Assembly: GCA_964641155.1 (NCBI GenBank)
Contig: CAZXJO010000006.1
Location: forward strand, 1-64,000
Source of the DNA: DTCV01 sp964641155
GTDB lineage: Archaea; Thermoproteota; Thermoprotei_A; Sulfolobales; NBVN01
DNA: 64,000 bases
Direction of reading: 5' to 3'
Under the pieces are notes generated by a model. It made no database searches. It was given only the letters and a program-made list of their open reading frames with translations, and was not told the DNA's origin. The translations under genes and the position numbers were made by a program. Below, one piece after another: positions 50,791 through 59,983 of this stretch. Numbering within the stretch: the stretch's first letter is position 1; each line of letters opens with the position of its first letter.

Positions 50791-52392
50791 ATGGGTTACG
50801 ACGTAATAATAAGGAACGGTAAAGTCATCACAGGCTTATCCGATACGTGGATCAGTGCGGACGTAGGTGTTAAGGACGGTGTCATAGTTGAGGTAGGTTA
50901 CCTAGGTAAGAAGCAGGCGGACGTCGTCATAGACGCAGGGGGTAAGTTCGTGACCCCGGGATTCATAGACATGCACAACCACTCAGACCTCACCCTCATC
51001 ACGTTCCCCGACGCCTTGAACTCAATAATGCAGGGGGTTACCACGGTAGTGGTCGGTAACTGCGGCTTCTCCGCCGCCCCGGTAAAGCATAAGGCGTTAA
51101 ACGATGTGAGGAGGTTCTGGAGCCAGCTCTCATTCGGCCTCTCAGTCGATATCACGTGGAACTCCTTCGACGACTACTTAAAGACTCTGAGCTCCGTCAA
51201 ACCAGCAGTAAACGTGGTCCCTCTAGTAGGTCATGGAACTGTGCGGATCAACGTGTTAGGGTTCAGCGACTCAGCACCCAGCACTGATGAGTTAAGCGCT
51301 ATGAAGGAGTTGGTGGGTGAGGCCATGACAGCAGGGGCTTTCGGGATGTCCACAGGACTCATCTACCCTCCCAACTCCTACGCATCGACTGATGAGGTAG
51401 TGGAGTTAGCCAGCGTTGTGGGGTCCTACGGAGGTATCTACACAACCCACATAAGGAGTGAGTCCACACGCCTCCTTGACGCTGTCGGCGAGGCCTTAGA
51501 GGTTGGTAGGAGGGCAGGTGTCCCGGTCGAGATCGGTCACCTCAAAGCCGCTGGAAGGCCTAATTGGGGGAGGGTTAAGGACGTAATCAAGTTAATGAGT
51601 GATTACAGGGAGGGAGGGGTTGAAGTAAACTACGACCTATACCCGTATACGGCGGGCTCAACATCATTAATATCCCTAATACCCCAGAAATTCTACAGGG
51701 AAGGCATCGAATCACTTGTAAGTAGGCTTAAGGACAGGGACTTCAGAGCTGAGGTCATAAAGCACATCGAAACCAACTCCGAGTGGGAAAACCTGCTGAG
51801 CGTCATGGATTGGGACGATGTGGTGATTTCATATTCTAAGAACTGTAAGTCATGTGAGGGTAAGTCATTACTCACGATAAGCAGGGAACTGGGCGTAGAC
51901 CCCTACACAGCGTTCTTCGACTTAATAGTTATGGATGAGGGTAAGACCTTAATGATAATGCACATCATAAACGAGGAAGACTTAATATACGCGCTCAAAC
52001 AACCCTACTCGATCATAGGCTCAGACTCCTTCATAATCCCCGCAGTAGGTAAACCCCACCCAAGGTTCTTCGGCACCTTCCCCAGGGTAATCAAACGCTA
52101 CGTGAAGGAATTAAACATCCTAAGCCTTGAAGGAGCTGTAGCTAAGATGACCTCAAACCCAGCCCAGAAGTTAAGACTCCGTGATAGGGGAGTGATAGCA
52201 CCCGGATATAAGGCAGACATAGTCGTGTTTGACATTAAGAAGTTAGATGATAAAGCCACCTTCGAAGACCCCATTAACCATCCAACCGGCATCGAATATG
52301 TCATGGTGAACGGCACTTTAAGCGTCTACGAAGGTAATTACGTGGGGAGCCGGGGCGGTGAAGTGCTGAGGAGGACCTACAAGCAGGAATAA
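50791..52392 (+). CDS. N-acyl-D-amino-acid deacylase (D-aminoacylase family)
   Basis: A 533-residue amidohydrolase. GFIDMHNHSDL supplies the metal-binding HxH and GHLKAAGRPNWG, GTVRINVLG and SDSFIIPAVGKPHPR match D-aminoacylases. It hydrolyses N-acyl amino acids or related amides. It lies just before a TAXI-TRAP uptake system, suggesting that the imported compound is its substrate; this is inference. Confidence 0.9.
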   Translation: MGYDVIIRNGKVITGLSDTWISADVGVKDGVIVEVGYLGKKQADVVIDAGGKFVTPGFIDMHNHSDLTLITFPDALNSIMQGVTTVVVGNCGFSAAPVKHKALNDVRRFWSQLSFGLSVDITWNSFDDYLKTLSSVKPAVNVVPLVGHGTVRINVLGFSDSAPSTDELSAMKELVGEAMTAGAFGMSTGLIYPPNSYASTDEVVELASVVGSYGGIYTTHIRSESTRLLDAVGEALEVGRRAGVPVEIGHLKAAGRPNWGRVKDVIKLMSDYREGGVEVNYDLYPYTAGSTSLISLIPQKFYREGIESLVSRLKDRDFRAEVIKHIETNSEWENLLSVMDWDDVVISYSKNCKSCEGKSLLTISRELGVDPYTAFFDLIVMDEGKTLMIMHIINEEDLIYALKQPYSIIGSDSFIIPAVGKPHPRFFGTFPRVIKRYVKELNILSLEGAVAKMTSNPAQKLRLRDRGVIAPGYKADIVVFDIKKLDDKATFEDPINHPTGIEYVMVNGTLSVYEGNYVGSRGGEVLRRTYKQE

Positions 52393-52495
52393 AATGACGT
52401 ACTCAACACTTGATGAACTAACACGTCTTAGAAAGCCCCTCACATCTCCAAAAAACTTAAAATACGCACCAACGAGAGTTTAACGGTGTTGTGTC

Positions 52496-53716
52496 ATGGG
52501 TTCTAAGCCCTCACCAGCTTTGGTTGGGGTCCTAGTCTTACTAATCATCGTTGCTGGTGTTGGTGGTTATTTCGCAGGTTCCTCAGCAGTCCCACCGCCT
52601 GTGACAGTTACTTCAACAGCTGTTCAGACAGTTACAGTTACCGCTGCAGCAGCTACAGTGACTGTCACAACCACAGTGACACCGCCACCTAAGACTGTTA
52701 CGGTAACAGCAACACCTACACCAACACCCACACCAACAATAACCCCGTTACCTCCGACACCCCCATCACATTGGCCCTCCAGCCTAGTGTTCAGGGGTGG
52801 GGCTGTCGGTAGTGCTTGGACAGTGCTGGCCTCAGTTGTTGCAAGCGTCATTGAGAAGGATTTGAAGGTTTCGGTCCGCGTGGAGCCTGGGGGGAGCTTA
52901 GCCAATACCATGGCGATAGCTAAGGGTGAGATTGAGCTAGCGCTTTCCCAGACGGCCTGGATGCCGGTCTTCATGGATGCTGAGAAGATCAAGAGCCTTA
53001 CCGGGGAAACCGTGAATGCGTCTAAGATTAAGCTTCTCGCGAACGCCATCCTACCATTCTACTTCGAATTGGTTTACACTAGGCCCGACTCGCCTATAAA
53101 CAGTATCGAGGACATAGCCAGGATGATTAAGGAGGGTAAGGCGTTGAGGATAGGGGTGGGCGGTGCCGCCGGCTCAATAGATGACGTAATTGCTAGGTTG
53201 ATCTTGGAGGCATACGGAATTAAGCCAGCTGACATCGCCAGGGTGGGAGGTACCTTCACCCTGTCCTCGGAGGCCGACGTGGTGAGTAAGATCCAGGAGG
53301 GTAAGTTAGATGTGGTGTTTGAGACAACTATGCCTGGAGCATCTGCTTACAGGGAGTTGGAGATCAGGATGCCTGATGTGAAGCTCATACCACTGGTTGG
53401 TAAGGAACGCGACTACCTGCTGAACTTCTTCGCGGGCGGCGGCCTCTACACGTGCTCACTGCCTAAGGATCTATTCAAATTCGTCACTAAGGAGTACCCA
53501 ACACTCTGCACCGCGACGATCATAATCGTCAACGCAGATCTTCCCGAGGACCTAGTCTACTACATCGCGATGTCCCTAGATAAGAACAAAGACTACATTA
53601 AGAGCAGTATTGCGGCCTACGACTTCAACCCGGACTCAGTCTGGAAGACCTTAGGAGGCATTGACCTACACCCAGGAGCCGCTAAATATTATAAGGACGC
53701 GGGCTACATGAAGTAA
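52496..53716 (+). CDS. TAXI-family TRAP transporter solute-binding protein
   Basis: A 406-residue extracytoplasmic binding protein. A membrane anchor lies at residues 5-27 (ALVGVLVLLIIVAGVGGYF), then a Thr/Val/Pro-rich linker to residue about 90, probably glycosylated. The TAXI domain follows: SAWTVLASVVASVIEK, VRVEPGGSLANTMAIAKGE and VGGAAGSIDDVIARLIL. Binding proteins of this type deliver carboxylates such as glutamate to the permease encoded next. Confidence 0.93.
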   Translation: MGSKPSPALVGVLVLLIIVAGVGGYFAGSSAVPPPVTVTSTAVQTVTVTAAAATVTVTTTVTPPPKTVTVTATPTPTPTPTITPLPPTPPSHWPSSLVFRGGAVGSAWTVLASVVASVIEKDLKVSVRVEPGGSLANTMAIAKGEIELALSQTAWMPVFMDAEKIKSLTGETVNASKIKLLANAILPFYFELVYTRPDSPINSIEDIARMIKEGKALRIGVGGAAGSIDDVIARLILEAYGIKPADIARVGGTFTLSSEADVVSKIQEGKLDVVFETTMPGASAYRELEIRMPDVKLIPLVGKERDYLLNFFAGGGLYTCSLPKDLFKFVTKEYPTLCTATIIIVNADLPEDLVYYIAMSLDKNKDYIKSSIAAYDFNPDSVWKTLGGIDLHPGAAKYYKDAGYMK

Positions 53717-53729
53717 GTAGTGGTAATGA

Positions 53730-55631
53730 ATGCCTAAGAGGGTGTTGGGGAAGAGGACATCAACAGTCATTAAATCAATCCTTTTTATAGCCGCAGTATA
53801 TAACATCTACACCCTCGCATTCGCTGTTTACGACGTGTACCAACACATGCTCATCAACCTCTTTTACGCATTACCGGTCACGTTCCTAATGTACTCCGCC
53901 AGTAGGAAATCAGTTGATAAGGTGCCGTGGTACGACTACTTACTGGCCGCGGTGTCCGTAGTTACGGTCGGGATCGTATTACTTAACTTCAGGACGTGGT
54001 TCTTCGAGAGGTTATGGCTTGTCTCAGCGGTAACCACTGAACAGCTGGTGATTGGGTTAGTGCTCATCGCCCTCCTATTAGAGGCTGGTAGGAGGGTTGG
54101 GGCGGTCTTCATCTCCGTGATTGCGACCGCACTCCTCGCGTTCCTCTTCCTAGCCCCCTACATACCGGTCATAGGCTTCAAGACAACGCCTCAGAGGGTT
54201 GTTGAGTTCCTCTACATGACTCCTTGGGGCATATTCTCAACACCCCTCGAAGTCATTTCAACGTACGTAATCGCGTTCACACTCCTAGGTGCTGTGTTCT
54301 TAGCGAGCGGTGTGAGCGACTTCTTCATCGACATAGCCAAAGCAGCTGTTGGGAAGAGTGTGGGAGGCCCCGCCAAGGTCTCAGTAATAGCTTCATCACT
54401 CTTCGGCACGGTGAGCGGTAGTGCCGTAGCTAATGTCTACACCACAGGTGTTTTCACAATACCCTCCATGAAGGGGGTCGGCTTCGGCCCAGCCGTCGCC
54501 GGTGCTGTTGAGGCTGTGGCATCAACGGGTGGTCAGATAATGCCCCCCATCATGGGTGCCGGGGCATTCATAATGGCTGAGCTCTTAGGCGTCCCCTACG
54601 CTCATGTGATGGTTGCCGCGATAATACCGGCACTCCTCTACTACCTAGGCGTATACGTCCAAGTACATTACTACGCAGTCAAGTCTGGTCTGAGGGGTTT
54701 GACGAAGGCTGAAATCCCGGACATAAAGGAAGTACTGATTAAGAGGGGTTACTGCGTAGTGCCGTTAGCGGTAATAATTTACTTGATAGCCGTAGCTATG
54801 TGGTCCCCCGTAACGTCCGCGTTAATAGCTTTGCTGGTGACCGTAGCTCTGAGCTATGTGAGGAGGGCCACGTGGATGACGCCTAAGAAGATATTCAACT
54901 CATTCGCTAAGGGCATCGATGAAGCGGTGTCGATAATCGTGATCGCAGCGCTTGCCGGCATGATCGCAGGTGCCGTAACATATAGTGGCCTAACGCTCAG
55001 GTTCGCCTACGTAATAAATGTGGCGTCCATGGGCATCACGGCATTAGCCCTCACGTACACTGCACTGCTCACAATACTCCTAGGCATGGGGATGCCCACA
55101 ACGGCTGCGTACGTCCTCGCCGCCTCAGTAGCCGTGCCGGCAATAATTTCAATGGGTGTGGACCCCTTAGCAGCACACATGTTCACGTTCTGGTACGCAG
55201 TCATATCAGCCATAACACCTCCCGTGGCGTTAGCAGCCTACGCCGCCGCAACACTGGCGAACGAGCACCCCCTAAGGGTGGCTACCTGGGCATGCAAGCT
55301 GGGCTTCTCATCATTCATAATACCCTTCCTAATAATTTACAGGACACCCCTACTCCTCGGACACACAAACACACCGATACAGGAAGTGGTCTGGAACGTA
55401 GCAATAGCTCTCATAGCAACATACGCTGTTGCCGCGGCACTCACAGGTCACGTAAAAGGGGACTTAAAGCCGGCTGAGAGAGCACTACTAATAGCAGGGG
55501 GGATAGCGCTCTACACACCCGGGACCGTATACGACGCGGCTGGACTGACAGCAGTGACCGCAGTACTCACATACCACTACATCAGGAACAAGACGAAGAA
55601 AACAACACCACCCGCAGGTAATACCTCGTAA
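53730..55631 (+). CDS. TRAP transporter fused permease (DctQM type)
   Basis: A 633-residue protein with about 17 hydrophobic segments, a fusion of the small and large TRAP permease subunits as in TAXI systems. ASSLFGTVSGSAVANVYTTG, STGGQIMPPIMGAGAF and GMGMPTTAAYVLAASVAVPA are typical of the large subunit. It starts 13 bases after the binding protein gene; sodium-driven import is expected. Confidence 0.95.
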   Translation: MPKRVLGKRTSTVIKSILFIAAVYNIYTLAFAVYDVYQHMLINLFYALPVTFLMYSASRKSVDKVPWYDYLLAAVSVVTVGIVLLNFRTWFFERLWLVSAVTTEQLVIGLVLIALLLEAGRRVGAVFISVIATALLAFLFLAPYIPVIGFKTTPQRVVEFLYMTPWGIFSTPLEVISTYVIAFTLLGAVFLASGVSDFFIDIAKAAVGKSVGGPAKVSVIASSLFGTVSGSAVANVYTTGVFTIPSMKGVGFGPAVAGAVEAVASTGGQIMPPIMGAGAFIMAELLGVPYAHVMVAAIIPALLYYLGVYVQVHYYAVKSGLRGLTKAEIPDIKEVLIKRGYCVVPLAVIIYLIAVAMWSPVTSALIALLVTVALSYVRRATWMTPKKIFNSFAKGIDEAVSIIVIAALAGMIAGAVTYSGLTLRFAYVINVASMGITALALTYTALLTILLGMGMPTTAAYVLAASVAVPAIISMGVDPLAAHMFTFWYAVISAITPPVALAAYAAATLANEHPLRVATWACKLGFSSFIIPFLIIYRTPLLLGHTNTPIQEVVWNVAIALIATYAVAAALTGHVKGDLKPAERALLIAGGIALYTPGTVYDAAGLTAVTAVLTYHYIRNKTKKTTPPAGNTS

Positions 55632-55676
55632 ATATGCCCACAAAAAGAAGGTCGAATAAAACGCAGTGTTAGGAAA

Positions 55677-55686
55677 ATTATATAAG
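55677..55686 (+). promoter_or_regulatory. TATA box of the pilin gene
   Basis: ATTATATAAG is about 60 bases before the pilin start. The leader of about 37 bases contains AAGGTGAGGTG eight bases before ATG 55743, so this gene is translated with a Shine-Dalgarno. Confidence 0.55.
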
Positions 55687-55742
55687 GCGAAAGACTTATT
55701 AAATCTTAAGGTTAAGTTAGAGTAAGGTGAGGTGTTGAGGTG

Positions 55743-56135
55743 ATGAAAGGCATATCACCAGTAATAGCGACCGTAATACTAGTAGCTGTAGCACTAGTAC
55801 TGGCAGCAGCATTCGCAGGCTGGGTAATGGGTGTGTGGGGAACGATGGGGACCGTGGAAGTACTACAAATAGTCGATGCAAGTCTTAATACATCTAAACT
55901 GAACTTGAGCGTCGTGAACAAAGGGGCTGCAAATGCAACTATTCTAAGAATAACTGTCGAAAATACAACATGGACAGGGACCGCGACGAGTTGCAATACT
56001 GCTAACATAACGGCAGGCAACGTTACCGAAATAACTTGCAGTGTAAGTGGCGTGCAACCTGGGAAAGTGTATACGGTTAGGTTAGTAACCTTAGGCGGGG
56101 TATACACCTACGATGTCAGGGCCAAGGGAGCGTAA
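55743..56135 (+). CDS. Archaeal type IV pilin-like protein
   Basis: A 130-residue secreted pilin. The class III signal MKGISPVIATVILVAVALVLAAAF has the cleavage site after KG, with the conserved hydrophobic assembly helix after it. The rest is Thr/Asn-rich with five N-glycosylation-like sites and one Cys pair. It stands alone, without pilin assembly ATPase or membrane genes nearby. Confidence 0.9.
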   Translation: MKGISPVIATVILVAVALVLAAAFAGWVMGVWGTMGTVEVLQIVDASLNTSKLNLSVVNKGAANATILRITVENTTWTGTATSCNTANITAGNVTEITCSVSGVQPGKVYTVRLVTLGGVYTYDVRAKGA

Positions 56136-56253
56136 CATTAATTAACTGATTTCTTTTTTAACAATCTAATGTTCTGAGCCCCTATGAGGGGTATTAGCTA
56201 GTTGCTTTGTATTAATTACTTGTGTTGGTTAGGTAGGTCATCCCCAGAAGTTT

Positions 56254-56330
<77 letters not shown>

Positions 56331-56367
56331 ACACTTAATGTTTTAATCGCTTCCCAGTTTTAAGTTT

Positions 56368-56880
56368 TTACGTCATTTGTTTCGCGTATATTTTCAGTGT
56401 TAGATCCCATAGTTCGTCGCCTACGTGGTGTAGGTTTTTCACTGCTTTCCCCTTCTTCATTTCCTTAATCGTTTTTGAGTCTGCGAGTGCTTTCCCCACA
56501 ACTATTGGTGCCTGTTTCTTAGGTTCCCACACGCTCACTATCTCATCCTTTCCGAATTCCTCGAGCTCTATTATGCCTGGTGCCATTACGTCAGCCCCGT
56601 TTATTAAGTGTTTTACTGCTCCCTCATCGACTACTGCCTTAGGTACTAGGTCCCTCAGCCTCAGCTTTATGAGTAGTAGTGTTGGTATGTAGGTGGTTCC
56701 GTACGTACTGAATGCGGGCATTCCGTTAAGGAGTATCACATCTAGGTCATCTTCCCTCACTACCGTTACTTCATCGACTTCTCGGATGAGTTCAGATGCC
56801 TTCGGGTAGGTAGTTACTAACGTGTCCTTAATCTGGTTCGCTTCCTTCTTCCTCAGCTTGATTAGGTTCAGAGGGGTCAC
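56368..56880 (-). CDS. PUA-domain RNA-binding protein (Tma20/MCT-1-like)
   Basis: A 170-residue protein with an N-terminal pre-PUA half and a C-terminal PUA domain (VDEGAVKHLINGADVMAPGI and VVGKALADSKTI). Archaeal homologs are linked to translation initiation or recycling. It lies next to tRNA-Ala and is divergent from the LSm gene. Confidence 0.88.
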   Translation of the reverse strand: MTPLNLIKLRKKEANQIKDTLVTTYPKASELIREVDEVTVVREDDLDVILLNGMPAFSTYGTTYIPTLLLIKLRLRDLVPKAVVDEGAVKHLINGADVMAPGIIELEEFGKDEIVSVWEPKKQAPIVVGKALADSKTIKEMKKGKAVKNLHHVGDELWDLTLKIYAKQMT

Positions 56881-56949
56881 CCCATAAGTTAGTTGAAGTT
56901 AGCTTTTTAACCACCCCCTAGATACTCTTAAATGTAGGTCGATGTTTGG

Positions 56950-57174
56950 ATGAGTGATACGGCTCAGAAGCTGCTTCAGGAATCTGTGGGAAGCACTGTC
57001 CTGGTTAAGTTGAGGAGTGGTAAGGAGCTGAGGGGAACCCTCAGGAGCTTCGATCAGCACTTGAACTTAGTCATCGAGGACGCTGAGGAGATCCTCTCGG
57101 AGAGCAGTAGGAGGTTGGGTACCGTAGTTATTAGGGGGGAGAACGTCCTCCTCATATCCCCTGCAACTAGGTGA
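56950..57174 (+). CDS. LSm (Sm-like archaeal) protein
   Basis: A 74-residue LSm that forms rings binding U-rich RNA. Sm1 is VLVKLRSGKELRGTLRSFDQHLNLVIEDA and Sm2 is GTVVIRGENVLLISP. It is followed closely by L37e, the conserved archaeal pair. Confidence 0.95.
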   Translation: MSDTAQKLLQESVGSTVLVKLRSGKELRGTLRSFDQHLNLVIEDAEEILSESSRRLGTVVIRGENVLLISPATR

Positions 57175-57179
57175 TGTAG

Positions 57180-57365
57180 GTGAAGGGCACACCCTCCATG
57201 GGTAAGATGAATAAGGGTAAGACTCACATAAGGTGTAGGAGGTGTGGTAGGCACTCATACAACGTCTCTAAGGGTTACTGCGCTGCCTGCGGCTTCGGCA
57301 GGGGTTCTAGGATTAGGAGGTACTCCTGGAGCAGTAAGAAGGTCAACGGGGTAAGGATTAAATAA
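57180..57365 (+). CDS. 50S ribosomal protein L37e
   Basis: A 61-residue zinc ribosomal protein, with MGKMNKGKTHIRCRRCG, then GYCAACGFG and SRIRRYSW. GTG 57180 starts MKGTPSMG, the usual form; it follows the LSm stop by five bases. Confidence 0.95.
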   Translation: MKGTPSMGKMNKGKTHIRCRRCGRHSYNVSKGYCAACGFGRGSRIRRYSWSSKKVNGVRIK

Positions 57366-57387
57366 TTCGGTGGTAGGGAACTATTAA

Positions 57388-57645
57388 ATGCCGCTTAAGA
57401 AGATCGTCTTAGACGTCTTGAAGCCCCTCAAAGGCCCTTCACTCGTTGAGATAGCTCAAACGCTGTCCAGCTTGGAGGGTATTACGCAGGTAACTGTCAC
57501 AGTCAATGAGATAGATGTTGAGACAGCCACGCTCACGATAACCATTGAGGGGGATTCAATCAACTACGACCTAGTTAAAGAGAGTATTGAGGATTTGGGC
57601 GGCATAATCCACAGCATAGACCAGGTCATAGCCTCATCTCCTTAA
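57388..57645 (+). CDS. DUF211 (COG1888) protein
   Basis: An 85-residue ferredoxin-fold protein of unknown function, typical of archaea. LKKIVLDVLKPLKGP, VTVNEIDVETATLTITIEG and GGIIHSIDQV match the family. It is in the run LSm-L37e-DUF211. Confidence 0.88.
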   Translation: MPLKKIVLDVLKPLKGPSLVEIAQTLSSLEGITQVTVTVNEIDVETATLTITIEGDSINYDLVKESIEDLGGIIHSIDQVIASSP

Positions 57646-57671
57646 AGACCTCTTAACCCACATACGTTGTT

Positions 57672-58826
57672 ATGGAGATCCTCAACCTACTAATAGCTCT
57701 GACGTTCTCCAGGGTCCTAGCCTTCCTGGCTGAGGGCTCCGGCATTGCTTCCCTAACGACATACATCCTAAGCGGTTACATCCTTAGCCAACCCTTCCTT
57801 GGGGTGGTCTCCGAATTCGATGAATCACTCCTCGACCTCTCCCTCATTACGCTATTCTTCTACGTGGGCTTGAACGTTGATTTAAGGATCAGCATGCCTG
57901 TGTTAAAGGAGGCCTTACTGATCAGCTCTTTAGGCGTTCTAACCACCTTAGCCGCCGTCACCTTGGCAGCTAACTTCGTCGGTATTGACTTGATGACATC
58001 CTTAATAATTGCTTTAGCCCTATCCAACACTGCCACGGAGGTGGTCTTCCTAACACTTAAGCCCGCCGACCTCACCGGCGAAGTGGTTAGGAGGGTCTTA
58101 ATCACCTCCAGCTTCTTCGATGACGTCTTAATGATCGGCTTCATATCCGTTTTAGGTGCTGTGAGCTCAGGTGGTTGGGAACTAACGTTCCACGCCCTCA
58201 GGCAGGTCTTGTTCGCATTATCCGTACTCGCTTTAGGCCTCACACTCACTAAGGCGTTGTCCAGGAAATTAATCACTCATAGGTTGATAACCAACGCAGC
58301 GGTCCTAACGCTCTTCACGGTGACCCTAACTGGTTACCTAGTCGGGGTGGACTTAGCGTTCAGCGCGTACTTCGGTGGGATAGCCTTAGGCATGCTGAGG
58401 TTTGTGAGGGACCCGATGCTGGTCAACATCGTGAGGCTTAACGACTTAATCCAATACTTTAGTGAGGTGTTGGACATTTTCTTAATACCTATCTTCTTCC
58501 TGCACGTAGGGGCTGGCCTCAACTTAAGCCACGTCCTCACCCCCGAATTCGCCGCGATCATCGCATCGGCGTGGATGGGTAAGTTCTTAGGCTGTTCCAT
58601 ACCCCACATTGTTAGGGGGGATTTAAGGAAGGGAGTGATGTACGGGATCGTCATGAACGCCCGCGGCGGTCTGGAATCGGTCGTCGCCGCAATCGCTTTG
58701 AAGCACGGACTCCTCACCCCAGCACTCTACAGCGTGGTCGTGGTCACTGCCGTAACCTCATCCATTGCCGTCCCAGTCCTCGCAACAGTCATGCAGAAGC
58801 GCTTAAGGGCTTACCGACCTAGGTGA
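57672..58826 (+). CDS. CPA2-family sodium/proton (Kef-like) antiporter
   Basis: A 384-residue membrane protein with about 11 segments. It resembles KefB/NapA-type carriers: GVVSEFDESLLDLSLITLFFYVGLNVDL near residue 40 and a conserved asparagine/aspartate region LALSNTATEVVFL, then SSFFDDVLMIG. No TrkA-N domain is present. It could exchange sodium or potassium for protons. Confidence 0.85.
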   Translation: MEILNLLIALTFSRVLAFLAEGSGIASLTTYILSGYILSQPFLGVVSEFDESLLDLSLITLFFYVGLNVDLRISMPVLKEALLISSLGVLTTLAAVTLAANFVGIDLMTSLIIALALSNTATEVVFLTLKPADLTGEVVRRVLITSSFFDDVLMIGFISVLGAVSSGGWELTFHALRQVLFALSVLALGLTLTKALSRKLITHRLITNAAVLTLFTVTLTGYLVGVDLAFSAYFGGIALGMLRFVRDPMLVNIVRLNDLIQYFSEVLDIFLIPIFFLHVGAGLNLSHVLTPEFAAIIASAWMGKFLGCSIPHIVRGDLRKGVMYGIVMNARGGLESVVAAIALKHGLLTPALYSVVVVTAVTSSIAVPVLATVMQKRLRAYRPR

Positions 58827-58878
58827 AAGGCTTAAAAAGTTTTAATGCGTTTAAGGCTTAGTCATCAGAGGTGGTGGT

Positions 58879-59532
58879 GTGGTAGAGTTTAAGGTAGTGG
58901 TTTCAGACCCTGAAGCAAGTGGTAAGGCAGTGGTGGTTAAGGCCATCAGCTCGGAGAACCTTAAGTACTCGCAGGATGAGAAGTCCGGTAAGGCGTTACC
59001 CACAGCTTTAATTAATCAAACCACCTTAAACTTAATTAGCCCTCCCTACGGAGTAGTGACCTTAAGGGTCTGGAAGGATAGGTCTAAGAATGAGAAGGTT
59101 AAACTCACCTTCAGGGTTAAGGTATCGAATGATGTCCCAGATAACACCGTCTACGTTCCTAAGGACTTACTCGCTGAGAAGTTAGGCGTTGACGAAGTTA
59201 TCGGTGAGTTATTCCGTTCTAAGTCCTTCCAAGTAGTCGTTGAGGGTGATAGGGCTAGGAGGTTGGCGGGTTTAAGGGTTGGGGATGTGGTGGATTCCTC
59301 GTTGGTGGGCATCCCGGGGAAATTACTCCGCATAACAGGCGGTAGTGATAACTCAGGCTTCCCGGTAATTCCCTCACTGCCCGGTCAGGCTAAGAAGGCG
59401 TTGCTCCTCACATCACCTCCTGGGTACATACCTAAGGAGGATGGTGAGAGGAGGAGGAAGTTCGTTAGGGGGAACACCATAAGTGAGGAGTTAGTTCAGA
59501 TCAACACGGTGCTGACCTCACCAACTAAGTAG
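58879..59532 (+). CDS. 30S ribosomal protein S6e
   Basis: A 217-residue eS6 protein. The C-terminal half is diagnostic: ITGGSDNSGFPVIPSLPGQ and GERRRKFVRGNTISEELVQIN. The N-terminal part FKVVVSDPEASGKA is also typical. The GTG start follows GAGGTGGTGG. Its 3' end overlaps the UPF0179 gene by eight bases on the other strand. Confidence 0.93.
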   Translation: MVEFKVVVSDPEASGKAVVVKAISSENLKYSQDEKSGKALPTALINQTTLNLISPPYGVVTLRVWKDRSKNEKVKLTFRVKVSNDVPDNTVYVPKDLLAEKLGVDEVIGELFRSKSFQVVVEGDRARRLAGLRVGDVVDSSLVGIPGKLLRITGGSDNSGFPVIPSLPGQAKKALLLTSPPGYIPKEDGERRRKFVRGNTISEELVQINTVLTSPTK

Positions 59533-59971
59533 TTGGTGAGGCCACGTCAACGACCTTCACCTGCACGTTACTTAGCTCCAATTTCTTAGGGCAGTCAACG
59601 CTGCCTAAGACCTTGAGTACCTTGACCTTAACGGGCATTACTATGAGTTCGGGAACGCATCTAGGGTAGTTACCGCACTTCGTACGCTCGCATACCATCT
59701 TAACGTAAGTTAGGGTCATGCCCTCAACCGCTACCTTACGGCTCAGCGCTAAGTCCACAGTTGCCTCCTTGACCTCGACAGTTGTGACGTATTCGTTTAT
59801 GGGGCACCTGTTCCTTATGTTGTGTACTTTAACTACTTCGTAGACCTGCCCAACCTTCAACTTACCGTTGCATACGTAGTTAAACCTGCAGTTAAGGCAT
59901 TCCGGTGAGGGGCCGGTGAACACGAACTTAAATCCTTCCTTAGCTGTTAAGTAGCTGATTAGCGTTATCAC
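59525..59971 (-). CDS. UPF0179 protein with cysteine clusters
   Basis: A 148-residue archaeal protein of unknown function. It has several conserved cysteines: FTGPSPECLNCRFNYVC near residue 18 and CERTKCGNYPRC near 93, which may bind metal. It follows the G1P dehydrogenase gene by 12 bases on the same strand. Confidence 0.85.
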   Translation of the reverse strand: MITLISYLTAKEGFKFVFTGPSPECLNCRFNYVCNGKLKVGQVYEVVKVHNIRNRCPINEYVTTVEVKEATVDLALSRKVAVEGMTLTYVKMVCERTKCGNYPRCVPELIVMPVKVKVLKVLGSVDCPKKLELSNVQVKVVDVASPTT

Positions 59972-59983
59972 CTAACCCACCGA

